DNA of 5,222 bases from Candidatus Coatesiibacteriota bacterium (lineage in GTDB: Bacteria; B130-G9), in the NCBI GenBank assembly GCA_003647755.1, contig QMNL01000158.1:1-5222 (forward strand), written 5' to 3'. Positions 1 to 5,222 of the stretch are shown here, one piece after another; position 1 is the stretch's first letter, and the number at the start of each line of letters is the position of its first letter. The notes beneath the pieces were generated by a model. The model ran no database searches, was not told the DNA's origin, and worked only from the letters and a program-made list of their open reading frames with translations. A program made the position numbers and the translations under genes.

Positions 1-1
1 C

Positions 2-1078
2 TACTCGCTGGACGAGCTCGCCACGGTACTCGTGCTGTTGGCGACGGTGGGTTGGGAACAGTTCTCGCCAAGGAGGAGGCTCATCGTTGCGGCGCTTCTG
101 CCGTGGACCATTTGGATGTCGTACACGTCGTCCTTTCTGTTGGTCGGCCTGGTGCTTGTCGCTCTGGCATCATGGCTGAGGAAGTGGGACAGGGCCAGGT
201 TGCTCGGCCTATTGATGCTCATGGGCTCTGCCGCGGCCGCAGCGGCAAGCGTCTATATGCTCAGCATGCGGCACTCATTTGGCCACAAAGCCCTGGGGTA
301 CATCTGGGCAGCGAGCTTTCCGGGCAAACCCGTTTTACCCTGGCTCGGCCAAGCTCTCATAAACGTGTTCGGCGCCGCCTGCGATATGTCCTATGCGCCG
401 GCGCTTGCGCTTGCGCTGTGCGTGTTTGGGGCGCTCTCGCTGCCCAAATCAGACAACAGGCCGGTGGCCATCTTGGCTGCCGGCACCCTTTGCTCCGCCG
501 TGCTTGCGAGCTTTGTCCATGCCTATCCCCTGGCCGGAGGCAGGCTCTCAATATACTGGGCACCTATTGCCCTGTTACTCCTGGCAAGTGGGCTTAGGGC
601 CCTGCACGACGCGTTCAATCTCAAGTCGCTAAGGCGCTCCGTTGTAGCCATCGCCGGCATCATCGCACTTGTCTCTGTTTACATGCTGCTTCAGCAGGGC
701 TCAACACTGCTCGTCAGGGAGGAGATGCGCGACGTTCTCACAGCTTTGGAGCAACATGACGATGGCCAGACGCCAATCCTGGTCTCGGCCGCGGCCAACG
801 CTCAGTTCAGAGTCTATGCAAGCCCGAAGCTTCTGCGCCGCGCAACTTACATGAAGGGCTGGTTGCTGCCGACATCTGAGGTATATCGTGCTTGGCTCAG
901 GGCTGGCCAGCCTGCTAGATTCTGGCTCATCGTCACGGGCATAGACCTGAACAGAAAGGATGCGTTGGAGGCCGACCTCGGGCCGTTCGCCCGCGCCGTG
1001 CGTACCATTCAACGAGGCCGCTGCGCGGCGCTTTCAGTCAAACTGCTGCCCAAAGGACGTTGGCCACGTGCCCAGTAA
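2..1078 (+). CDS. GT39/ArnT-like multipass membrane glycosyltransferase, C-terminal part (partial at left edge)
   Basis: The frame is open at the left edge and reads 358 residues to a TAA stop; the true start lies outside the window. An internal GTG at 32 is not a convincing start, because the preceding residues YSLDEL read straight into the same membrane segment and resemble the KPYSxD element of RgtA/B/C/D-like membrane proteins. I see about eight hydrophobic segments, near visible residues 5-18, 27-41, 43-58, 67-87, 131-148, 154-174, 182-199 and 213-230. A loop with the motif GKPVLPWLG lies near 108-116, and the segment HAYPLAGGRLSIYWAP (173-188) recalls the 'YPf.gRl.LF..P' element of this group. 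A soluble C-terminal domain of roughly 125 residues follows. By family knowledge such proteins transfer sugars from polyprenyl-phosphate donors on the periplasmic or outer face. The catalytic N-terminal acidic loop is not in view, so the enzymatic role is inferred. A GT-C fold protein of another family is the main alternative. Confidence 0.72.
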   Translation, partial: YSLDELATVLVLLATVGWEQFSPRRRLIVAALLPWTIWMSYTSSFLLVGLVLVALASWLRKWDRARLLGLLMLMGSAAAAAASVYMLSMRHSFGHKALGYIWAASFPGKPVLPWLGQALINVFGAACDMSYAPALALALCVFGALSLPKSDNRPVAILAAGTLCSAVLASFVHAYPLAGGRLSIYWAPIALLLLASGLRALHDAFNLKSLRRSVVAIAGIIALVSVYMLLQQGSTLLVREEMRDVLTALEQHDDGQTPILVSAAANAQFRVYASPKLLRRATYMKGWLLPTSEVYRAWLRAGQPARFWLIVTGIDLNRKDALEADLGPFARAVRTIQRGRCAALSVKLLPKGRWPRAQ

Positions 1079-1124
1079 TGGACAGATGAATGACATTCTC
1101 GGTAAGGGCGTAAGCAGGGCAGAC

Positions 1125-1145
1125 CAGCGGCTTCTCGTGCCGCTG
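1125..1145 (+). terminator. possible weak intrinsic terminator after the GT39-like gene
   Basis: A perfect 7-bp inverted repeat, CAGCGGC (1125-1131) and GCCGCTG (1139-1145), encloses a 7-base loop, about 46 bases after the TAA of the upstream gene. The stem is GC-rich. The following T-run is poor (AGTGTTT, 1146-1152), so termination would be weak or Rho-assisted. Its position between two genes with a long gap supports the call, but a chance hairpin is possible. Confidence 0.4.
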
Positions 1146-1255
1146 AGTGTTTGGCGAATCACGTCGGATGAGCGTTCAGAATATCGATAGAAACTCGCAC
1201 AGCGCGCACGGTCTAGTGAGCCAGATGTCCCGGATACGAGCAAGATGATTCGGTA

Positions 1256-1283
1256 TTGAACAATTGCGCGTGGGACGTATTCT
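1256..1283 (+). promoter_or_regulatory. candidate sigma70-type promoter for the zinc-knuckle/TPR gene
   Basis: TTGAAC (1256-1261) and TATTCT (1278-1283) are separated by 16 bases; each matches 4 of 6 positions of the -35 and -10 consensus. They sit just before the most AT-rich stretch of the gap, with only 3 G/C in the 20 bases 1281-1300, and 55 bases upstream of the ATG at 1338. The match is weak, and the call rests mainly on position and local composition. Confidence 0.25.
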
Positions 1284-1318
1284 TATTTAATTGTAAGTAA
1301 CATGCTCAACAATTTGCG
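1259..1318 (+). repeat. pair of near-identical AACAATT(T)GCG motifs upstream of the zinc-knuckle gene
   Basis: AACAATTGCG at 1259-1268 recurs as AACAATTTGCG at 1308-1318, differing by one inserted T. The two copies flank the AT-rich candidate promoter area, which would suit a pair of operator half-sites or a looped repressor site. Two short copies can also occur by chance. Confidence 0.3.
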
Positions 1319-1323
1319 GCTTT

Positions 1324-1329
1324 GAGGTG
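1324..1329 (+). promoter_or_regulatory. ribosome binding site for the zinc-knuckle/TPR gene
   Basis: GAGGTG lies 8 bases before the ATG at 1338. It supports that ATG as the start: the first Cys pair begins at codon 5, so later ATGs would remove part of the metal site. Confidence 0.65.
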
Positions 1330-1337
1330 CGGTTGTT

Positions 1338-1766
1338 ATGCCAACATATTGCCAATACTGCCATCGTCCGATACGGAACATGAATGAGATGGTTGAGGAC
1401 GCCGGCTATTTGTATTGCAGCGAGAATTGTCATTCCAGGGCGGTCGTGCTCTTCGAGGAGGATGTCCGTGCATCAATCAGACGGTCCAAGATTGAAAAGG
1501 CACTCTTGGGCGCTGAGGAAGAGCCGGAACCGGGCTACCCGACCCTTCCCAAGGGTGACGCTTCCAGAACCACGATGATCATGGCAGCGCTATTTGAACG
1601 ACGTGGCGATTTTAGAAGGGCAATAGCGTGTTGGAAGAAGATCGCACTGTTACACAGAGGCAACCTGGCGATAAGAAAAAGGGCAATGAGTCGCATCAGA
1701 GACCTGAAGAGGAAGGGGGCAACCCGCTGCTATCCAGAGGTGGGAAATAACCCAGGACAGTTTTGA
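1338..1766 (+). CDS. small zinc-knuckle protein with a TPR-like C-terminal region, function unknown
   Basis: This 142-residue soluble protein starts at an ATG with a good ribosome binding site. The N-terminus has C5-x2-C8 followed 18 residues later by C27-x3-C31 in the context YLYCSENCHSRA, which resembles TRASH/MYM-type or other treble-clef-like zinc fingers; four Cys could bind one Zn2+. A charged helix (about 36-58) leads into a Glu/Pro-rich linker (about 58-72). Residues 79-112, including LFERRGDFRRAIACWKKIA, have the spacing of one TPR helical pair (small residues in helix A, then G-D-F and A-x3-W in helix B). The tail is basic. I do not recognise a named family. A regulatory or protein-binding role is plausible from the architecture but not shown. 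It has its own gaps on both sides (259 and 232 bases), so it is probably transcribed separately from the glycan genes. Confidence 0.75.
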   Translation: MPTYCQYCHRPIRNMNEMVEDAGYLYCSENCHSRAVVLFEEDVRASIRRSKIEKALLGAEEEPEPGYPTLPKGDASRTTMIMAALFERRGDFRRAIACWKKIALLHRGNLAIRKRAMSRIRDLKRKGATRCYPEVGNNPGQF

Positions 1767-1998
1767 CCCACATGCCGGCAACAGACGCACCTACGCCGGC
1801 TTGCCACGGCAGTGAGGCCCGCATCCAGCGCTTCGATGCAGCAAGCTAGCGACACATACCCGCTCAGAGGCCTTCGCATGCGCACCGATTCTCCAGTAAC
1901 CTCAAGCCTGACTTGGAATGATAGAGCGACACAGCCGAGTTTGGCGGAGCATGTCGATCGTAAACGTGTTGTCATAACGCAGGAGGAGCTCTGACCCG
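1767..1998 (+). other. intergenic region upstream of apbE, no gene supported
   Basis: These 232 bases separate the zinc-knuckle gene from apbE. The hexamer GCCGGC occurs twice (1774-1779 and 1795-1800) and could form a 6-bp stem, but no T-run follows. A 60-codon GTG frame (1812-1994) lacks a ribosome binding site and has no recognisable content. I found no convincing -35/-10 pair. The length suggests that the promoter of the apbE operon lies here. Confidence 0.4.
1981..1988 (+). promoter_or_regulatory. strong ribosome binding site for apbE
   Basis: AGGAGGAG lies 10 bases before the ATG at 1999, the strongest Shine-Dalgarno in the window. It fixes the start so that the N-terminal membrane anchor is included. 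Confidence 0.8.
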
Positions 1999-3051
1999 AT
2001 GAAGCGCACCGGCTGGTTCTGGTTTCTTCTGCTGTTTGCCGCAATAGCGGCGATCGTTGGGGTATCTTTCTTCTACGAGAGCACGCCCAGCGGGACTGAC
2101 ATCATCAAGGTTGACAACTTCCTCTTGGGCACGCTGGTCGAGATAAAGGCCTGGGACCAGACGCTGGACGAGGAGGCGGTGCGGGCCTCAATCCAAAGCG
2201 CGTTCGATGCCATGCGCCGCGTCGAGAGTGAGATGTCAGTCAACATGAAGGGCAGCATCGTGCACCAGATCAACGATTCGGCCGGTATCTCCAAGGTCGG
2301 CGCGACAAGCTCTGTAATCGCGGTTCTGGACATCGCAGAAAGAGTGTCGGAGCTGAGCGGAGGCGCATTTGACGTGAGGATTGGGGCGGTTTCGCACCTA
2401 TGGGATTTCACGTCTCAAAAGGCTGCGCGGCCTCCAGACCCAAAGGCGATTGCCAAGGCGGTCCGGCTGATTACTTTAGCCTCGGTTGAATTCTCGGCTA
2501 CGACAGGAACGGTCTATCTGCCGGTCAAGGGGATGAGGCTCGATCTCGGCGGGATCGCAAAGGGATATGCAATTGACGTTGCCTCAAAGGCCCTTAGAAA
2601 GGCGGGGCTGGGTAATTTCATCGTGGACGCGGGTGGGGACATGTTCGTCGCGGGAACACGCCCGAACGGGCGGAAGTGGCGGATCGGCGTTCGGCACCCG
2701 AGGCGCCTGGGGGACCTGATGTGCACCCTGCTACTGTCTGACCGCGCTGTCGTAACGTCTGGGGACTACGAGCGGTTCTTCGTTTACGAGGGCAGAAGAT
2801 ACCATCACATTTTGGATCCGGCGACGGGCTACCCAGCGACCGGATGCCAAAGTGTTACCGTGATCGCCAAGGAAGCGACGACTGCCGACGCCCTCGCCAC
2901 GGCGATCTTCGTGATGGGACCCGAACGTGGGCTGAAGCTTGCTGACCGGCTGCAAGACGTCGAGTGCCTGATCGTGGGCGCTGATGGTGCCCGCATCCTC
3001 TCGAGGGGCTTCGGACAGTATTTGCCTGCCGTGATGGCGGTCTCACCCTGA
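1999..3051 (+). CDS. apbE: ApbE family FAD:protein FMN transferase, membrane-anchored
   Basis: This 350-residue protein is of normal family length. ApbE enzymes use FAD and Mg2+ to attach FMN covalently to Thr/Ser of target proteins (for example NqrC/RnfG-type FMN-binding domains) outside the cytoplasm. Visible family elements, in order: L-G-T at 43-45 (usually M-G-T), the SVN...INDSAG region (80-95), GGAFDVRIGAVSHLWDF (121-137), LDLGGIAKGYAID (181-193), DAGGDMFVAGT (210-220), TSGDYERFF (253-261), YHHILDPATGYP (268-279) with the conserved His of HILDP, and TTADALATAIFVMG (294-307), whose Asp and Thr are expected metal ligands. The N-terminus is a Lys/Arg-flanked hydrophobic helix (about 6-25) with no Cys, so this looks like a signal anchor and not the lipoprotein form common in Gram-negatives. 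The GT2 gene starts 24 bases downstream, suggesting an operon. No FMN-binding-domain partner is visible in the window. Confidence 0.95.
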   Translation: MKRTGWFWFLLLFAAIAAIVGVSFFYESTPSGTDIIKVDNFLLGTLVEIKAWDQTLDEEAVRASIQSAFDAMRRVESEMSVNMKGSIVHQINDSAGISKVGATSSVIAVLDIAERVSELSGGAFDVRIGAVSHLWDFTSQKAARPPDPKAIAKAVRLITLASVEFSATTGTVYLPVKGMRLDLGGIAKGYAIDVASKALRKAGLGNFIVDAGGDMFVAGTRPNGRKWRIGVRHPRRLGDLMCTLLLSDRAVVTSGDYERFFVYEGRRYHHILDPATGYPATGCQSVTVIAKEATTADALATAIFVMGPERGLKLADRLQDVECLIVGADGARILSRGFGQYLPAVMAVSP

Positions 3052-3064
3052 ATTCGACGGCAAC

Positions 3065-3069
3065 GGAGG
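3065..3069 (+). promoter_or_regulatory. ribosome binding site deciding the GTG start of the GT2 gene
   Basis: GGAGG lies 6 bases before the GTG at 3076. No in-frame ATG occurs before the first beta strand (LSVITVTYNS), so the GTG with this site is the best start. Confidence 0.65.
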
Positions 3070-3075
3070 CGCGAG

Positions 3076-4275
3076 GTGAGCGATACTGATGCCAAGAACA
3101 CCGCCCCCGAGCTCTCGGTCATAACGGTTACTTATAACAGCAAGGACCACATCGTGAGGTGCCTGCAAAACATCATGGCCGCCGCCAATGGCGTTCGCCT
3201 CGAGGTCATTTTGGTTGACAACGCCTCAATGGACGGCACCACTGACGCGGTGAGGGAGCAACTCTCGGATGCCCCCTGGCTTACCATTATCGCAAACGAC
3301 CAGAACCTCGGCTTCGGGAAAGCGAGCAATCTCGCTGCGAGGCGGGCAAACGGCCGCTATCTCCTGTTTCTTAACCCCGACCTCTTCCTCCTGCCCGGTG
3401 CAATCCGCACCTCGCTTGATGCCTTCACGCGGCTGGATCGGTGCGGTGCGGTCATGGCGCGAACCTTCTGGGATGATGAAATGCAGTTTCAATTCTCCTG
3501 CCTGAAAACTGTCGGTCTGTCAGCCGCAATAGTCCAACACACCTCGCTCCGCCACATCTTGGGAAAACGCACCTTCGAGAAATACTGGAGAATGGACTGG
3601 AAGATGTGGTCCAGCGATGACCCGCTTGAGGTCTCGGGTGCCCCAGGCAGCTACCTGATGCTCTCTCGCGAATTTTTCAGGCAGCTCGGCGGCTTCGACG
3701 AGCGATTCTTCATGTATTATGAGGACGAGGACCTCTGCAGGCGGATCAGAAAGGCCGAACATAAGATATACTGCCTGCCAGATGCCAAGGCGATTCACTA
3801 CTATGCTCAGAGTCTGAAAACTTCCGAAAGAACTGCGGTGGGGAGAATGCAGAGCAAAAGCTTGATTGCCCTTTATGAAAAGCACTACCCGCACCTTGGA
3901 GGTGCCTTAGCCATCTGCACCCGGGCCAACAACTTCATGGTCTCCAGCGCGAAGCGCATGCTCGGTCTCTCCGGTAACAGGAGGGCCTCGAGCACTATCC
4001 CAATGGGCTCCCCAGACGGCATCGAGCTCGCCTGGCGAAGCGTTCCCAACGCGGAATACTACTTCCTTGAGATCACGCCAGACCCCTGTTTCCTTCACAA
4101 GGTCGGCGCTAAAGTGGCTGGCAGCAGATATTTCCTCGCTCACCGTGCCTACCGGATGCTCACGCCCGACGTCTACTTCTGGCGAGCTGTGCCCATGGTT
4201 GCGAAGGAACCCGTGGGGAAGGCACAAGTAGGGCGTTTCAGGATCGTGTCAGACGCAGGTGGCGAAGGGGGTTAG
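3076..4275 (+). CDS. family 2 glycosyltransferase (WbbL/rhamnosyltransferase-like) with C-terminal FnIII-like domain
   Basis: This is a 399-residue protein with a GTG start. Residues 12-250 are a GT-A fold GT2 domain: SVITVTYNS (14-22), VDNASMDGT (47-55), N-x-G-F-G-KASN (77-85), LLFLNPDLFLL (96-106), where NPD stands in for the DxD metal/nucleotide-sugar site, then VSGAPGSYLMLSREFFRQLGGFDE (186-209) and FFMYYEDEDLCRR (211-223) with the catalytic-base acidic cluster. This pattern is typical of cytoplasmic or membrane-face rhamnosyl- and related transferases building O-antigen or exopolysaccharide. About residues 275-300 look like an amphipathic connector. Residues 310-392 (IELAWRSVPNAEYYFLEI ... 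YFWRAVP ... VGRFRI) fit a fibronectin III-like beta sandwich with the W-x-x-V-x-x-A-x-x-Y and Y-x-W-R-A signatures, an unusual addition for this enzyme type. Donor and acceptor sugars cannot be read from the sequence. The gene is closely spaced after apbE and two bases before the next gene. Confidence 0.92.
   Translation: MSDTDAKNTAPELSVITVTYNSKDHIVRCLQNIMAAANGVRLEVILVDNASMDGTTDAVREQLSDAPWLTIIANDQNLGFGKASNLAARRANGRYLLFLNPDLFLLPGAIRTSLDAFTRLDRCGAVMARTFWDDEMQFQFSCLKTVGLSAAIVQHTSLRHILGKRTFEKYWRMDWKMWSSDDPLEVSGAPGSYLMLSREFFRQLGGFDERFFMYYEDEDLCRRIRKAEHKIYCLPDAKAIHYYAQSLKTSERTAVGRMQSKSLIALYEKHYPHLGGALAICTRANNFMVSSAKRMLGLSGNRRASSTIPMGSPDGIELAWRSVPNAEYYFLEITPDPCFLHKVGAKVAGSRYFLAHRAYRMLTPDVYFWRAVPMVAKEPVGKAQVGRFRIVSDAGGEGG
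4265..4271 (+). promoter_or_regulatory. ribosome binding site deciding a TTG start
   Basis: AAGGGGG, inside the last codons of the GT2 gene, lies 6 bases before TTG 4278. The reading frame has no ATG upstream nearby, and the first internal ATG is codon 30, inside the conserved N-terminal region. This makes the TTG the best start and suggests translational coupling with the upstream gene, whose stop is at 4273-4275. Confidence 0.6.
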
Positions 4276-4277
4276 CA

Positions 4278-5222
4278 TTGCTCAACCAAGACTTCCATCT
4301 CCCTGCGAACTTCCGGTTGCTTCACTACCAGGACTCCAAGTATCAGCAGCAGATACTCTCGCTCATGGAGGCATCGTTTGGCAAACCGTTTCCAAAGGAA
4401 CACTGGGACTGGAAATATCGTGCACGGCCGATAGAAGGAGGCAGCAGCCTTGTGATGCTCGACGGGGACAGAGTTGTTGGCCACTGGGGATTTAGCCCAG
4501 TCAGATACAAGCTCGGCCCGAAGGACTACATAGCCTCCATTTCCTTTGACATGGCCGTTGACAGGAAGGCCTTCGGCCGGAGGTCTGCCGCACTGAAGCT
4601 GCTGGAAATGGCCAAAACCGCCTACCACGTGATCGAGTCGCAGGGCGCGGTTTTTGGAGCGGGGTTTCCGAACACAAACTCGCTATTCCTCGGCATCAAG
4701 CGGCTGGGCTGGATACCTCTGGTGCACATCTTGAATCTGTCTTGCTACCTGAGGCTTAAACCGTTCCTGCAAAAGAGAATCTCGAATAGGTTTATCGTCG
4801 GAGCCGCCGATCTACTCTGGCGCGCGATGGTCAAGCTCGGCCTTTTCTCGCGATTTCTGGACCTCTGGCCGTCCTGGGGCAGGAAGGTGCGCAAAACAGA
4901 ATCATTCGATGAAAGGGCTGATGCGCTGTGGCAGAGCACCTCTCAGAAGATCGGCAACGCGGTCGTGCGCGACGCGAAATATCTCAACTGGCGCTACTTC
5001 AGTCCGCTCAAGCCCGTTTACGATGTATTCATAGCGGAACGCAAACGCCAACTTGTGGGATACATCGTGCTGCGGATACGACAGGATCAGGAAGGCGTGA
5101 AGGAGGCCGTCATCGCCGACATTCTGGCCAAGAACCATAGCCCCCTGATCGCATCTCAACTCATACTTACCGCCATCCGTTTCGCCGTGAAGAACCACTG
5201 CGACGTTGTCCGTGCGTGGTGC
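4278..5222 (+). CDS. GNAT-type acyltransferase of a polysaccharide locus (partial at right edge)
   Basis: From the TTG at 4278 the frame stays open for 315 codons to the window edge, so the C-terminus is missing. Residues 24-150 match the GNAT fold as found in exopolysaccharide clusters: LMEASFG (29-35), HWDWKYRARP (42-51), a strand-turn-strand LVMLDGDRVVGHWGFSPV (58-75), the motif-A strand SFDMAVDRKAFGRRSAALKLLEMA (89-112), and FGAGFPNTNSLFLGIKRLGW (126-145). The acetyl-CoA pyrophosphate loop, normally Q/R-x-x-G-x-G/A, reads K97-A-F-G-R-R102 and is degenerate. Residues 150-215 are a helical, hydrophobic insert. From 234 a second half begins with YLNWRYFSPLKP and QLVGYIVLRIR, resembling the first half. 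By context it probably acylates a sugar or glycan intermediate in the cytoplasm; the substrate is unknown. A FemAB-like aminoacyl transfer role is an alternative. Confidence 0.82.
   Translation, partial: MLNQDFHLPANFRLLHYQDSKYQQQILSLMEASFGKPFPKEHWDWKYRARPIEGGSSLVMLDGDRVVGHWGFSPVRYKLGPKDYIASISFDMAVDRKAFGRRSAALKLLEMAKTAYHVIESQGAVFGAGFPNTNSLFLGIKRLGWIPLVHILNLSCYLRLKPFLQKRISNRFIVGAADLLWRAMVKLGLFSRFLDLWPSWGRKVRKTESFDERADALWQSTSQKIGNAVVRDAKYLNWRYFSPLKPVYDVFIAERKRQLVGYIVLRIRQDQEGVKEAVIADILAKNHSPLIASQLILTAIRFAVKNHCDVVRAWC

Noticed and set aside
701..1012. Reverse-strand open frames inside the GT39-like gene and other genes
   Set aside because: They lie antisense to well-supported genes, have no ribosome binding sites or family motifs, and are expected in GC-rich coding DNA.
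32..1078. GTG at 32 as a true start of the GT39-like gene
   Set aside because: The frame is open to the window edge, the upstream residues YSLDELATVL continue the same membrane segment, and GT39-like proteins need an N-terminal catalytic loop and helices that would be missing.
1774..1800. GCCGGC repeated as a possible hairpin after the zinc-knuckle gene
   Set aside because: The stem is only 6 bp of a self-complementary hexamer with a 15-base loop, and no T-run follows, so it is not a credible intrinsic terminator.
1812..1994. A 60-codon GTG frame ending four bases before the apbE start
   Set aside because: It has no ribosome binding site, no recognisable motif and biased low-complexity content; its end merely overlaps the apbE ribosome binding site. 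A leader peptide cannot be excluded but is not supported.
3631..3660. SGAP in the GT2 protein as a possible flavinylation site for ApbE
   Set aside because: It is part of the conserved GT2 segment preceding the acceptor-binding helix (xSGAxxLxxR type) and lies in a cytoplasmic domain, not in an FMN-binding domain.
4272..4628. Reverse-strand frame of about 118 codons over the acyltransferase gene
   Set aside because: The + strand frame starting at 4278 has clear GNAT-type motifs and remains open to the edge, so the antisense frame is a shadow.

Overview
This is a bacterial window with a fairly high G+C content and densely packed genes, all on the + strand. Nothing in it fixes the phylum. The open reading frames use GTG and TTG as well as ATG starts, have clear purine-rich Shine-Dalgarno sequences, and use AGG freely for arginine. 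The gene content (multipass GT39-like glycosyltransferase, membrane-anchored ApbE, GT2 glycosyltransferase, polysaccharide-locus-type GNAT acyltransferase) fits a surface or exopolysaccharide assembly locus. It could come from a Gram-negative or candidate-phylum bacterium, but that placement is inference.

Layout. (1) Bases 2-1078 are the C-terminal 358 residues of a multipass membrane glycosyltransferase of the GT39/ArnT/RgtA-D-like kind, cut by the left edge. (2) Bases 1079-1337 are intergenic. They hold a possible terminator hairpin (1125-1145), an AT-rich patch with a weak promoter candidate (1256-1283) and a twice-occurring AACAATT(T)GCG motif. (3) Bases 1338-1766 encode a 142-residue protein with an N-terminal CxxC...CxxxC zinc-binding knuckle and one TPR-like helical pair. 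(4) Bases 1767-1998 are non-coding as far as can be seen and end in a strong AGGAGGAG ribosome binding site. (5) Bases 1999-3051 encode a membrane-anchored ApbE family FAD:protein FMN transferase. (6) Bases 3076-4275 encode a WbbL-type GT2 glycosyltransferase with a fused C-terminal fibronectin III-like domain. (7) Bases 4278-5222 encode a TTG-initiated GNAT-type acyltransferase with an apparent internal duplication, cut by the right edge.

The last three genes have gaps of 24 and 2 bases and are very probably one operon that continues rightwards. The GT2 enzyme would add a sugar to a lipid-linked glycan, the GNAT-like protein would acylate or otherwise modify a sugar or precursor, and the upstream GT39-like enzyme would use lipid-linked sugars on the outer face of the membrane. 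ApbE is the odd member: it covalently attaches FMN to proteins outside the cytoplasm, yet no recognisable flavoprotein substrate is visible here. The most noteworthy points are the GT2-FnIII fusion, the duplicated acyltransferase architecture, the orphan ApbE without a lipobox, and the small zinc-knuckle/TPR protein. I see no mobile element, CRISPR array or RNA gene.
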